Source of the DNA: Caulobacter segnis
GTDB lineage: Bacteria; Pseudomonadota; Alphaproteobacteria; Caulobacterales; Caulobacteraceae
Length of the DNA stretch: 64,000 nt
Assembly (NCBI RefSeq): GCF_003243465.1
Contig: NZ_QFQZ01000016.1
Coordinates: forward strand, 1-64,000
Direction: 5' to 3'
In this document: in pieces, positions 35,755 to 44,027 of the stretch
Layout: each line of letters begins with the position of its first letter
Numbering within the stretch: position 1 is the stretch's first letter
Notes under the pieces: generated by a model
Told to the model about the DNA's origin: nothing
Database searches by the model: none
Seen by the model: the letters and a program-made list of their open reading frames with translations, nothing else
Position numbers and translations under genes: made by a program

Positions 35755-37173
35755 ATGAACGCCAATCTCGCCGCCATCCTGTACCTCGTCTCCGGGGTGC
35801 TGTTCATCCTGGCGCTGCGCGGGCTGTCCAGCCCCGAGACCAGCCGCAAGGGCAACACCTACGGCATGGTCGGCATGGCCATCGCCGTGGCCACCGTGCT
35901 GTCGACCCTGTGGTCGCAAGGCGCGCTGGACGCCGTCACCCTGGGCCTGATCGTCGGCGGCGTCGCCGTCGGCGGCGGCGTGGGGGCGGTGATCGCCCGC
36001 AAGGTGCCGATGACCTCGATGCCGCAGCTGGTCGCCGCCTTCCACTCGCTGGTCGGCATGGCCGCCTGCCTCGTGGCCGTGGCCGCCATCTACACGCCCG
36101 CCGCCTACGGCATCGTCGGGGCGGACGGCCATATCCACCTCAACAGCCTGATCGAGCTGTCGCTGGGCCTGGCCATCGGCGCCATCACCTTCACCGGTTC
36201 GGTCATCGCCTTCGCCAAGCTGAACGGCAACATGGGCGGCGCGCCGATCCTGCTGCCGGCCCGCCACCTGCTGAACATCGTGATCGCCTTGGCGATCGTC
36301 GCCCTGGTCGTGGTGCTGGTGGTCAGCGGCGGTTCGGCCATCTGGGCCTTCTGGGGCATCTTCGCCCTCTCCCTGCTGATCGGCGTCACCCTGATCATCC
36401 CGATCGGCGGTGCGGACATGCCGGTCGTGGTGTCGATGCTGAACAGCTATTCCGGCTGGGCGGCGGCGGCGCTCGGCTTCACGCTCGAGAACACCACCCT
36501 GATCATCACCGGCGCCCTCGTCGGCTCGTCGGGCGCGATCCTGTCCTACATCATGTGCAAGGGCATGAACCGCTCGTTCGTCTCGGTGATCCTGGGCGGC
36601 TTCGGCGCCGACGCCGCGGCGGCCGGTCCGGGCGGCAAGGTCGAGACGCGCCCGGTCAAGCAGGGCTCGGCCGACGATGCGGCCTTCATCATGAAGAACG
36701 CCAGCAAGGTCATCATCGTCCCGGGCTACGGCATGGCCGTCTCGCAAGCCCAGCACGCCCTGCGCGAAATGGCCGACAAGCTGAAGGAGGAGGGCGTCGA
36801 GGTGAAGTACGCCATCCACCCGGTCGCTGGCCGCATGCCGGGGCACATGAACGTGCTGCTGGCCGAAGCCAACGTGCCTTATGACGAGGTCTTCGAGCTG
36901 GAAGACATCAACAGCGAGTTCTCGACGGCGGACGTGGCCTTCGTGATCGGCGCCAACGACGTCACCAACCCGGCGGCCAAGACCGATCCGCAAAGCCCGA
37001 TCTTCGGCATGCCGATCCTGGACGTCGAAAAGGCCCGCACGGTGCTCTTCGTGAAGCGCGGCATGTCCTCGGGCTATGCCGGGGTGGAGAACGAGCTGTT
37101 CTTCAAGGACAACACCATGATGCTGTTCGCCGACGCCAAGAAGATGGTCGAAGGCATCGTGAAGGGCCTCTAG
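35755..37173 (+). CDS. pntB: NAD(P) transhydrogenase subunit beta
   Basis: A 472-residue subunit with about nine membrane helices in residues 1-265 and a C-terminal NADP(H)-binding domain III (ASKVIIVPGYGMAVSQAQHALREMADKLKEEG, then YAIHPVAGRMPGHMNVLLAEANVPYD and VIGANDVTNPAAKTDPQSPI). All landmark motifs of the family are intact and the length is normal. It ends the pnt operon; a strong hairpin terminator follows about 28 bases after the stop. Confidence 0.96.
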   Translation: MNANLAAILYLVSGVLFILALRGLSSPETSRKGNTYGMVGMAIAVATVLSTLWSQGALDAVTLGLIVGGVAVGGGVGAVIARKVPMTSMPQLVAAFHSLVGMAACLVAVAAIYTPAAYGIVGADGHIHLNSLIELSLGLAIGAITFTGSVIAFAKLNGNMGGAPILLPARHLLNIVIALAIVALVVVLVVSGGSAIWAFWGIFALSLLIGVTLIIPIGGADMPVVVSMLNSYSGWAAAALGFTLENTTLIITGALVGSSGAILSYIMCKGMNRSFVSVILGGFGADAAAAGPGGKVETRPVKQGSADDAAFIMKNASKVIIVPGYGMAVSQAQHALREMADKLKEEGVEVKYAIHPVAGRMPGHMNVLLAEANVPYDEVFELEDINSEFSTADVAFVIGANDVTNPAAKTDPQSPIFGMPILDVEKARTVLFVKRGMSSGYAGVENELFFKDNTMMLFADAKKMVEGIVKGL

Positions 37174-37200
37174 GGCTTTCCCGAGACCTTCAAGAACGCG

Positions 37201-37233
37201 AAAGGCCCCGGCGGTGACGCCGGGGCCTTTTTC
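37201..37233 (+). terminator. Rho-independent terminator after pntB
   Basis: The hairpin AAAGGCCCCGGCG-GTGA-CGCCGGGGCCTTTTT has a perfect stem of more than 10 GC pairs followed by a T-run. It lies 28 bases after the pntB stop. Confidence 0.9.
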
Positions 37234-37288
37234 GTGGCCGGAGGGGCGAGGGCGCGGTGGTCGGGCGCCCTCGCTTTCGGTCCATCGA

Positions 37289-37639
37289 TCACTGCGCGGC
37301 GACCTCGACGGTCGGGGCGGCGGCGGCCACGGTCAGCGCCTGGCGTTGGGCCTTGGGCAGCTGGCGAGCGGCTTCGCGTTGACCGTTGGCGACGCAGGCG
37401 CGGATCGGCATGGCCAGGCCTTCGCTGCCGGTCATCTTGGCGCGGCAGAGCTTGTTGGCGGCGGTCTCGACGCGGGCCTTGAAGATCGCGGCCTGGGCCG
37501 AGTCGGCCAGGTTCAGGTCGCCATAGGCGATGCGAGCGGTCGGCTCGGCGGCGTTGGCGGCCTGGGTCAGGCCCAGGATCGGAACGGCGGCCAGGCTCAG
37601 GCTGGCGACGGTGGTGACGCTCATGATGAACTTGCGCAT
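37289..37639 (-). CDS. UrcA family secreted protein
   Basis: A 116-residue protein with a Sec signal peptide (MRKFIMSVTTVASLSLAAVPILGLTQAANA, cleavage about residue 30). The mature part carries the UrcA-family pattern: IAYGDLNLADSAQAAIFKARVETAANKLC then a second cysteine in IRACVANGQREAARQLP, which may form a disulfide. The role of the family is unknown. An AT-rich upstream region probably holds a strong promoter; AGAGGG precedes the ATG. Confidence 0.85.
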   Translation of the reverse strand: MRKFIMSVTTVASLSLAAVPILGLTQAANAAEPTARIAYGDLNLADSAQAAIFKARVETAANKLCRAKMTGSEGLAMPIRACVANGQREAARQLPKAQRQALTVAAAAPTVEVAAQ

Positions 37640-38057
37640 TTGAAGTATCCCTCTTAAATGGCGCTGTTCGTCGCGCCGATGAATACTGTATACATTTGTG
37701 TTTTCGCGAAAGCTCGTTACGTCTGTTTCATGACGTGTAATTAAGCGAGTGAATGAATATTAATTCATGACTTCAAGGTAATGATCGCTGGCGGGCGAAA
37801 GGTGTGCGCGTGGCGCGGCGCATTCCGGGCGTGACGTCAGTGTTCGCGCTCGAACTACAAGTGAAATGGCGACGCTTCCGTCAATTCGGTGCGCGAAAAC
37901 CCATATTATCGCAAACAAATGGTTAAGCTGCGCCCTGTTTTGGTCAAAAGGGCAAGTCATAGAGCCCGCCATTCATCATCCCGAAACGTCGAATATGTGA
38001 GTTGATCCGCCTTGGCGCGGTCCTCTCGATTGACCGGATATCCCGAGAGGTAATGGT
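37640..38057. promoter_or_regulatory. AT-rich divergent intergenic region (urcA / M23 peptidase)
   Basis: These 418 bases are the most AT-rich of the window and contain no convincing gene. Visible elements are the dyad ATGAAT-ATTA-ATTCAT (37753-37768), the palindrome TGACGTCA near 37830, and a CtrA half-site ATGGTTAA (37919-37926). Such AT-rich sequence is also where GapR would bind. Two outward promoters are expected, but I cannot place them with confidence. Confidence 0.5.
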
Positions 38058-38825
38058 TTGATCTCACGAAGCCTGGCTTTTCCGTCTCCGCATCTTCGCC
38101 TTGCGTTCTTTGCGGCGCTAGGCGTCGCGGCCACGGTCGGCGCCTTGAACGGCGTCGCCGCGCTGGGCGCCTGGATGGCCGAGCCGCCAGCCCTCGCCAG
38201 CGCCGCCGCCGATGACGCGGCGCCTCCGGTCGCCGAGCCCGAGGTGTCCGAGCCGCCGCCGCCGGCCTTCGTGTTCGACGCGCCGCTGCCCGGCCGGGTC
38301 ATCGACTCGCCGTTCGGCCTGCGTCAGTTGCCGTGGGAAGACAATGGCCGCCTGCACCAGGGCGTCGACATCGCCGCGCCGGCCGGCGCGGCGGTCAAGG
38401 CCTCGGCCGACGGCGTGGTCAAGCGCACCGGCGTCAGCTCGACCTATGGCCGTTTCGTCGAGGTGATGCACAAGGGCGGCATGACCACCTTCTACGCCCA
38501 CCTCAAGGCGCCGGCCCGAGGCGTCAAGCCGGGCGCCTATGTCCATCGCGGGGCGACGGTGGCCTTTGTCGGCAATTCGGGGCGCTCGACCGGATCGCAC
38601 CTGCATTTCGAGATCCGCAAGGGCGACAAGCCGCTGAACCCGGCCTTCTTCATCGGGCGCAGCTTCGCAGAGGCCGAGGACATGCCGATCCGCGCGGCGG
38701 GCCGTGTCTCCAAGACGGTGCGCCTGGCGGTGGTCTCCAAGTGGCCTGAGGGCGTGAAGGGCGCGCCGGTCACGCGGACCAAGGGCGGCCGCGTTCGCGC
38801 GCGGATCCCCGTCTCCGAGGGATAA
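38058..38825 (+). CDS. M23 family metallopeptidase (LytM-type murein endopeptidase)
   Basis: A 255-residue protein. An N-terminal signal anchor (about residues 12-38) and a Pro/Glu-rich spacer are followed by a complete LytM domain: the zinc ligands in LHQGVDIAAPAG (His near 98, Asp near 102) and the HLHFE motif near 182. It should cut peptide cross-links in the periplasm. The start is TTG at 38058 with GAGAGG 6-7 bases upstream; no ATG in the same frame precedes the signal segment. The basic tail (KGGRVRARIP) may bind murein. Confidence 0.85.
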   Translation: MISRSLAFPSPHLRLAFFAALGVAATVGALNGVAALGAWMAEPPALASAAADDAAPPVAEPEVSEPPPPAFVFDAPLPGRVIDSPFGLRQLPWEDNGRLHQGVDIAAPAGAAVKASADGVVKRTGVSSTYGRFVEVMHKGGMTTFYAHLKAPARGVKPGAYVHRGATVAFVGNSGRSTGSHLHFEIRKGDKPLNPAFFIGRSFAEAEDMPIRAAGRVSKTVRLAVVSKWPEGVKGAPVTRTKGGRVRARIPVSEG

Positions 38826-38885
38826 ATCTCCGAACCCGGCGCAACGCGGCTCGACGCGTCACAAACCGTCCCTACATTGAACGCC

Positions 38886-39842
38886 ATGATCCAGTTTCTC
38901 GGCCGTGGCGTCGCGGGCTTCGCGCTCCTGCTTGTGTCCTATATCGCGGTCGGCGGGCTGATGAGCGCCAACGGCGCGCCCAAGCCCCGAGGGCATATGG
39001 TCGAGATCGAGCCGGGGCGCGCGCTGCGGCTGGTCTGCGAAGGCCCCAAGAGCGATCGGCCTGTCGTCTGGCTGGAGTCGGGCGCCTTTGGCCTCGCGGC
39101 CGACTGGGGCGCGGTGCAGGAAGCCCTGACCGCCGCCGGCTGGCGCTCCTGCGCCTATGACCGGGCGGGCATGGGCTTTTCGCCGCCGGGGCCCAGGCCG
39201 CGCGACGGGCTGGCGATCGTGTCCGACTTCGAAAAGCTGATCGCGGCCTCCGGCGAGCCGGGGCCCTACATCCTGGTCGGCCATTCGATGGCGGGGCTGC
39301 GCCTACGCGAGTTCGCCGGCCGCAACCCCGACAAGGTGGCGGGTCTGGTCCTGGCCGACGCCGCCACCCCCGAGGCCGCCCAGAACCCGCAGATGCGGGG
39401 CTTCATCAAGGCCTTCGCCAACATCTCGCGTTGGGCGGCGCGCGGCGCGTCAATCGGTCTCTACAAGCCTCTGGTCCACACGCGCCTGGGCGACAAGATC
39501 GACCTGCCGCCGGCGGCCAAGGCCGAGAAGAGCTGGGCCTTCGCCAACGGCCGCCATAACAGGACCGCGGCCGAGGAGGTCGAGCTGTGGGCGGAAGCCT
39601 CGGCCCAGGCTGGCCAGCAGCCGCCCTTCGATCCGAAATGGCCGGTCGCGGTGGTCACGGCGGGGCCCGTCGCCGGGCGCGAGGCGCGCAAGGAAATGCA
39701 GGCCGCGCCCGCTCGCCGTTCGGAACACGGCATGGTCGACCACGTCGAGGCCGCCACCCATACCCTGCTGATCGGCCGCCGCTTCGCCGATCACATCGTC
39801 CGCGCCGTGGCGTTCGTGGCGGACGCGCGGACGAAGGGCTGA
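38886..39842 (+). CDS. Membrane-anchored alpha/beta hydrolase
   Basis: A 318-residue protein. Its N-terminal hydrophobic helix (FLGRGVAGFALLLVSYIAVGG) acts as an anchor or signal. The hydrolase fold follows: WLESGAFG, then YDRAGMGFSPP, the nucleophile elbow LVGHSMAGLRLREF with Ser near residue 136, and a late His (AATHTLLIGR). The substrate is unknown. The ATG at 38886 was preferred over a TTG three codons upstream. A bidirectional terminator separates it from rpsU. Confidence 0.82.
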   Translation: MIQFLGRGVAGFALLLVSYIAVGGLMSANGAPKPRGHMVEIEPGRALRLVCEGPKSDRPVVWLESGAFGLAADWGAVQEALTAAGWRSCAYDRAGMGFSPPGPRPRDGLAIVSDFEKLIAASGEPGPYILVGHSMAGLRLREFAGRNPDKVAGLVLADAATPEAAQNPQMRGFIKAFANISRWAARGASIGLYKPLVHTRLGDKIDLPPAAKAEKSWAFANGRHNRTAAEEVELWAEASAQAGQQPPFDPKWPVAVVTAGPVAGREARKEMQAAPARRSEHGMVDHVEAATHTLLIGRRFADHIVRAVAFVADARTKG

Positions 39843-39850
39843 ACCAAAAG

Positions 39851-39882
39851 AAAAGGCCGCGCGGATCGCCGCGCGGCCTTTT
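39851..39882. terminator. Bidirectional terminator between hydrolase gene and rpsU
   Basis: AAAAGGCCGCGCGG-ATCG-CCGCGCGGCCTTTT is a perfect 14-bp stem with T-runs on both strands. It serves the hydrolase gene on the plus strand and rpsU on the minus strand. Confidence 0.92.
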
Positions 39883-39913
39883 CGAATCTTCGGCGATGCG
39901 AAGGGAGGGGGTC

Positions 39914-40150
39914 TTAGCGACCGCCAGCCTTCTTCGGCATCGGCAGCAGGCCTTCGCGCTGAGCGCGCTTGCGGGCCAGCTTGCGGGCGCGACGGACGGC
40001 TTCAGCCTTTTGGCGAGCGCGCTTTTCCGACGGCTTTTCGTAGTGCACGTGCCGCTTCATTTCGCGGAACGAGCCTTCGCGTTGCATCTTCTTCTTCAGA
40101 GCCTTCAGGGCCTGATCGACATTGTTGTCGCGGACGAAAATCTGGACCAG
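39914..40150 (-). CDS. rpsU: 30S ribosomal protein S21; probable CTG start
   Basis: A 78-residue S21: VQIFVRDNNVDQALKALKKKMQ... followed by the basic KRARQKAEAVRRARKLARKR helix. S21 N-termini in this group read MVQIFVRDNN; here the codon before VQIF is CTG (40148-40150), with GGAGAG 7 bases upstream. The only ATGs in this frame are far upstream (40294) and would add about 48 residues with no S21 similarity. A CTG start therefore fits best. S21 helps base-pair the SD helix during initiation, so weak initiation of its own gene could be regulatory. Confidence 0.93.
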   Translation of the reverse strand: MVQIFVRDNNVDQALKALKKKMQREGSFREMKRHVHYEKPSEKRARQKAEAVRRARKLARKRAQREGLLPMPKKAGGR

Positions 40151-40332
40151 GGGTATCTCTCCATTCGACAGCCCGACCAATATTCCCAAGTCCCTCTTGA
40201 GGGGCCGGGCGGGCGAACAAAACCGGGTAACCTGGAAGGGGTGCTCCCAGGCGATGAGGCGGGGCTGATAGCAGAGCGCGCGCGTCCTGTCCATGCGCGA
40301 CGCGGCCTAAACCTCGGTGTAGACTCGGATTC

Positions 40333-41013
40333 ATGAGCGAAAATGTCGACACATCCGGTCAAGCTTCGGGTCAGGCGGGCGTGAGCTGGGCCGACTCGGC
40401 CGAGCAACGCGTCCTCGACGAGGCGCTGCGGCTGGCGTCGAGCGCCGGCTGGAACGCCGGACTCGTCAGCCGCGCCCTGGCGGCGGCGGGCCTTTCCGAG
40501 GCCGAGGGCCAGCTCCTGCTGCCCGAGGGGCCGCGCGATCTGGCCGCCCTGCTATCGCGACGCCATGACGCGGCGGCGATGGAGCGGCTGCGGACCTTCG
40601 ATCTCGCCGCCCTAAAGATTCGTCAGCGGATTCGCGAGGGCGTGATCGCCCGACTCGACGCGGCCCAGGAGAACGCCGACGTGCTGCGGCCGCTCGCCGT
40701 GTTCCTGGCCTTCCCGACCAACCTGCCGCTCGCCGCCCGCCTGACCTGGGAATCGGCCGATGCGATCTGGCGCTGGGCCGGCGATACGGCGACCGACGAG
40801 AACCACTATTCGAAGCGCGCGATCCTGTCGGGGATCCTGGTCTCGACCCTGGCGGTCGACATGGCCTCGGGCCGGACCTCTGCGCTGTCGCACCTGGACG
40901 CCCGCATCGACAACGTCATGGCCTTCGAAAAATGGAAGGCGGGCCTGAAGCCGATGGACCTCGCGGGCGAGATGGTCGGGGCGCTGGCGAAGATGCGCTA
41001 CGGAGGTCGCTAA
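40333..41013 (+). CDS. COQ9 family ubiquinone biosynthesis protein
   Basis: A 226-residue protein with the COQ9 domain: a TetR-like N-terminal helical part (EQRVLDEALRLASSAGWNAGLVSRALAAAGLS) and the signature WRWAGDTATDENHYSKRAILSGILVSTLAVDM near residues 152-178. COQ9 is a lipid-binding accessory of ubiquinone synthesis, helping the COQ7 hydroxylase. It is not in an operon with other ubi genes here, although ubiX lies 3.3 kb downstream. The ATG is 8 bases downstream of GTAGACTCGGA, a modest ribosome site. Confidence 0.9.
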   Translation: MSENVDTSGQASGQAGVSWADSAEQRVLDEALRLASSAGWNAGLVSRALAAAGLSEAEGQLLLPEGPRDLAALLSRRHDAAAMERLRTFDLAALKIRQRIREGVIARLDAAQENADVLRPLAVFLAFPTNLPLAARLTWESADAIWRWAGDTATDENHYSKRAILSGILVSTLAVDMASGRTSALSHLDARIDNVMAFEKWKAGLKPMDLAGEMVGALAKMRYGGR

Positions 41014-41022
41014 GGCGCGGCC

Positions 41023-41532
41023 TTACCCCCCGAACGCCGCGGCCAGGCGGTCGAAGTGGGCCTGCACCGGGCGCGGGGCCTCTTCGTTGGGCGATTCCAC
41101 GTACATGCGACGGTCCAGGTGCCGGACGCGCTCGTACAGGCGCTCGGAGCGGTGCAGCAGGTTGGTCAGGCCGAACGGTAGGTCCTCGACCGGGACGGCC
41201 GCGCCCATCGCCTCTTCGGCCAGGCGGTAATTGTCGGCGCAGGCGGTCTCGGGCGGCATCTCGCCTTCGCGGACGGCCCGCTGGACCAGCAGCCACGAGG
41301 CCACCTGCATCAGGCGGGTGGTCAGGCGCATGCTTTCGCTGGCGTAGGCCAGTGCGGCGTTGCGCGAGAGGATCTTGCTGTCATGCCGGCCGGCCCCGTC
41401 GAGATAGGCGGCGGTCTCCTCGACCAGCTGCATGCCTTCCTCGAACGTGCGGTCGAACAGTTCCGATCGGGCGAAGTCCTGGATGACTCCGGCGCGCCAA
41501 GGCGTATCGGCCAACGCGTTGACTTCGGTCAT
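41023..41532 (-). CDS. DUF1465 family protein
   Basis: A 169-residue, mostly helical cytoplasmic protein: FARSELFDRTFEEGMQLVEETAAYLDGAGR, then ALAYASESMRLTTRLMQVASWLLVQRAVREGEM. These patterns are those of DUF1465, common in Alphaproteobacteria, of unknown function, and often beside DUF1192 as here. The ATG at 41532 is chosen because AGGGG lies about 12 bases upstream and the region before it lacks similarity. It converges on the COQ9 gene with 9 bases between the ends. Confidence 0.85.
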   Translation of the reverse strand: MTEVNALADTPWRAGVIQDFARSELFDRTFEEGMQLVEETAAYLDGAGRHDSKILSRNAALAYASESMRLTTRLMQVASWLLVQRAVREGEMPPETACADNYRLAEEAMGAAVPVEDLPFGLTNLLHRSERLYERVRHLDRRMYVESPNEEAPRPVQAHFDRLAAAFGG

Positions 41533-41723
41533 GGCTACTCTTTGCCCCTTCGAAAGGCCGCGAGGACGTCTCGCTGGATGGAGGGAACTGCAACCCTCGT
41601 GCCAGACGCCGGTGTCCCGTTTCGCGACCGTCCCCCTTCGAACCGCCTGCATCTAAGACCGTCCGAAAGCGAATTGGAACGCTTTAAGATGCCAGTAACC
41701 TCACCGAAACCTTAAAAGAAGCG

Positions 41724-41930
41724 TTAGTCGAGGCGACCAAACAGCGCATTGGCCGCATCGCGGCCGGCCTTCTTCTTGGCCAGCTGGGCCTTGGTGCGCT
41801 CGATCTCGGCCTGCAGGGCGGCGATCCGCTCCTCGAGTTCCGAAACGCCGTAGATTTCCAGGTCCTCGTGCGTGGCCTCGCTCAGAGCGCGTCCGCTGAA
41901 GGTGCGGGGTTCCGCAGCATCCTCGAACAT
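41724..41930 (-). CDS. DUF1192 family small coiled-coil protein
   Basis: A 68-residue protein: a short leader with LSEATHEDLEIYGVSELEERIAALQAEIERTKAQLAKKKAGRDAANALF, the DUF1192 pattern of a single coiled coil. Function unknown. GGGAG 7 bases upstream selects the ATG at 41930. It lies upstream of the DUF1465 gene on the same strand but with about 190 bases between, so each may have its own promoter. Confidence 0.85.
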   Translation of the reverse strand: MFEDAAEPRTFSGRALSEATHEDLEIYGVSELEERIAALQAEIERTKAQLAKKKAGRDAANALFGRLD

Positions 41931-42004
41931 CGGCTTTCTCCCTTTTCCAGCCGTCATCTGACGCCTACCTAGGTCGCAAGGCAAGTCACAGAGGGAAGCC
42001 GGCC

Positions 42005-42985
42005 ATGGGCGAGACGATGACCGCGATCGCGATCGAGGGCGGCAAGGGCCCCGCCGAGGCGCTAAAGGCCGTGACCGCCGAACGTCCCGAACCGGGACCC
42101 GGCCAGATCCTGATCAAGGTCGCGGCCGCCGGGGTGAACCGTCCCGATCTCCTGCAGCGCCTGGGCTTCTACCCGCCGCCGCCGGGCGCGCCGGCGACCC
42201 TGGGCCTGGAGGTCGCGGGCGAGGTCGTCGTGGGCGCGGGGCGCTGGAAGGCCGGCGACAAGGTCTGCGCCCTGCTGGGCGGCGGCGGCTACGCCGAATA
42301 CGCCGTCGTCGACGCCCGTCATGCCCTGCCGATCCCCGGCGAGCTCGACCTCATCCACGCCGCGGCTCTGCCGGAGACGGTGTTCACGGTGTTCGCGAAC
42401 GTGTTCGAGCACGGCGCCCTGAAGGCTGGCGAGACGCTGCTGGTTCATGGTGGGACGTCCGGAATTGGGACGACCGCGATCGCCATGGCCAAGGCCGCCG
42501 GCGCCAAGGTCATCGCCACGGGGCGCGGCGCCGACAAGAAGGCCAAGGCGCTCGAACTCGGCGCCGACATCGCGATCGACGCCAAGACCGAGGACTTCGC
42601 CGAGGTGGTCAAGGCGGCCGGCGGCGCCGACGTGATCCTCGACATGGTCGGGGCCAGCTATTTCGACAAGAACCTCGACGCCCTGAACACCGGCGGCCGC
42701 ATCGTCTACATCGCCAGCCTGGGCGGTTCGACGCTGGAGGTCCCGGTGATGAAGATCATGCAGAAGCGGGCGGCGATCACCGGCTCGACCCTGCGCCCCC
42801 GCTCGGCCGACGAGAAGGCGCGCCTCGCCGCCGAGGTCGAGCGCGTGGCCTGGCCCTGGGTGGCGGCCGGCAAGCTGAAGCCGATCGTCGACGCGACCTT
42901 CCCGCTCGAAGAGGCGGCCCAGGCCCACGCGCACCTCGAGGCCGGAGAGCACGTCGGCAAGGTGGTGCTGGTGGTGGGTGGTTGA
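42005..42985 (+). CDS. NAD(P)H-quinone oxidoreductase (PIG3/zeta-crystallin type MDR)
   Basis: A 326-residue medium-chain dehydrogenase/reductase without structural zinc cysteines. It shows GVNRPDLLQRLGFYPPPPGAP near residue 43, the Rossmann segment LLVHGGTSGIGTTAIAMAKAAGAKVIATGR near 145, and ILDMVGASYFDKNLDAL near 212. This is the PIG3-like quinone oxidoreductase pattern (NADPH-dependent one-electron reduction of quinones). It stands upstream of trcR but is separated by about 120 bases with structured DNA, so it is probably transcribed separately. Confidence 0.88.
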   Translation: MGETMTAIAIEGGKGPAEALKAVTAERPEPGPGQILIKVAAAGVNRPDLLQRLGFYPPPPGAPATLGLEVAGEVVVGAGRWKAGDKVCALLGGGGYAEYAVVDARHALPIPGELDLIHAAALPETVFTVFANVFEHGALKAGETLLVHGGTSGIGTTAIAMAKAAGAKVIATGRGADKKAKALELGADIAIDAKTEDFAEVVKAAGGADVILDMVGASYFDKNLDALNTGGRIVYIASLGGSTLEVPVMKIMQKRAAITGSTLRPRSADEKARLAAEVERVAWPWVAAGKLKPIVDATFPLEEAAQAHAHLEAGEHVGKVVLVVGG

Positions 42986-43038
42986 ACGCCTCGCGTTGGA
43001 CGGGCGGAGGCTATTGATCCCCGTTCCCTTTTTGCGAG

Positions 43039-43103
43039 AACCGCATTATAGCGGTTACCACATCCCGCCCGGCCGAAAGGCCGGGCGCCGTCATTTCTGG
43101 AGG
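43039..43103 (+). promoter_or_regulatory. trcR leader with GAAA-tetraloop hairpin
   Basis: The dyad AACCGC-ATTATA-GCGGTT (43039-43056) is followed by the perfect hairpin GCCCGGCC-GAAA-GGCCGGGC (43067-43086), ending 11 bases before TGGAGG (43098-43103), the trcR ribosome site. No T-run follows, so this is a leader structure rather than a terminator. It could stabilise the mRNA or affect ribosome access. Confidence 0.45.
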
Positions 43104-43108
43104 ACCGC

Positions 43109-43822
43109 ATGTCCGACATCCTGATGCCCAAGGCGACCGCCGTCTGGTTGGTGGACAACACCTCGCTGAGCTTCGAGCAGATCGCCGACTTCTGCGGCCT
43201 GCACCCGCTGGAAGTGCGCGGCATCGCCGACGGCGAAGTGGCGCGCGACATCCGCGGCGCCGACCCGATCGGCAATGGCCAGCTGACCCGGGAGGAGCTG
43301 GACCGCGCCCAGCGCAATCCGGACTACCGGATGAAGGCCCAGGTCAGCCGTCACGCCGAGCTGCTGAAGCCGGCCAAGAAGGCCCCGCGCTATACGCCGG
43401 TCTCGCGTCGCCAGGACCGCCCGGACGCCATCGCCTGGTTCCTGCGCCACCACCCCGAAGTGACCGACGCCCAGATCTCCAAGATCCTCGGCACCACCAA
43501 GGCCACGATCGAGCAGGTCCGCGCCCGCACCCACTGGAACGCGGCCAACATCAAGCCGGTCGATCCGGTGACCCTGGGCCTCGTCGGCCAGCTGGAACTC
43601 GACGCCCTGGTCAAGAAGGCCGCCGAGAAGAAGGCCAAGGACGACGCCAAGCGCGGCATCGTGCCGGAAGACCCGACCCTGCGTCCGGCTTCCGAAGCCG
43701 GCCAGTTCGAACCCGAGGTCGAGGAAGAGGAAGAAGACTTCCGCGCGCCCCGCGGCGACCTCAAGGCCGAGGACGTGTTCGGCAAGTCGTCGGGCTATGT
43801 CGACGAGGAAGACGAAGACTGA
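43109..43822 (+). CDS. trcR: Cell-cycle transcriptional regulator TrcR (DUF1013)
   Basis: A 237-residue DUF1013 protein. The N-terminal half contains two helix-turn-helix-like segments (NTSLSFEQIADFCGLHPLEVRGIADGE near residues 12-38; HPEVTDAQISKILGTTKATIEQVRA near 112-136). The C-terminal part is acidic and repetitive (VEEEEEDFRAPRGDLKAEDVFG, ending DEEDED). In Caulobacter, TrcR associates with RNA polymerase and affects cell-cycle promoters. TGGAGG at 43098-43103 sets the start. An inverted-repeat element and a terminator follow. Confidence 0.9.
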   Translation: MSDILMPKATAVWLVDNTSLSFEQIADFCGLHPLEVRGIADGEVARDIRGADPIGNGQLTREELDRAQRNPDYRMKAQVSRHAELLKPAKKAPRYTPVSRRQDRPDAIAWFLRHHPEVTDAQISKILGTTKATIEQVRARTHWNAANIKPVDPVTLGLVGQLELDALVKKAAEKKAKDDAKRGIVPEDPTLRPASEAGQFEPEVEEEEEDFRAPRGDLKAEDVFGKSSGYVDEEDED

Positions 43823-43828
43823 AACAAG

Positions 43829-43955
43829 CCCGGCCTCCCCGGCGAATGCCGGGGCCCAGCCCGATAGAATTGGGCTGACGGGATGAACTCAGAGCTTCTG
43901 GAACCCATCTCGACACCCTTCCATCTGGGCCCCGGCATTCGCCGGGGAAATCGGG
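43829..43955. repeat. REPIN-like inverted repeat pair after trcR
   Basis: Two arms, 43829-43859 and 43925-43955, are inverted copies matching at 28 of 31 positions; the central 23 bases (43837-43859 and 43925-43947) are identical. Each arm contains the palindrome CCCCGGCGAATGCCGGGG. The 65-base spacer has no gene. A third copy of the core motif forms the terminator at 30201-30234. The organisation is that of paired REP sequences. Confidence 0.75.
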
Positions 43956-43976
43956 TAGTGGGGTCGGAAAAACAAA

Positions 43977-44010
43977 GGCCCCGCTCCTTGCCGGAGCGGG
44001 GCCTCTCGTT
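43977..44010. terminator. Bidirectional terminator (trcR / DUF465)
   Basis: The stem GGCCCCGCTCC / GGAGCGGGGCC (43977-43987, 43993-44003) has TCTCGTTTTT on the plus side and TTTGTTTTT on the minus side, so it can stop transcription in both directions. Confidence 0.85.
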
Positions 44011-44027
44011 TTTCGGCTGCCTAGCAG

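Noticed and set aside
35338..36993. Long frame antisense to the pnt genes
   Set aside because: Asp/His/Gln/Gly-rich shadow of pntB reading; no start context.
37760..37972. 70-codon frame in the AT-rich region before the M23 gene
   Set aside because: No ribosome site and no similarity; it overlaps probable promoter elements.
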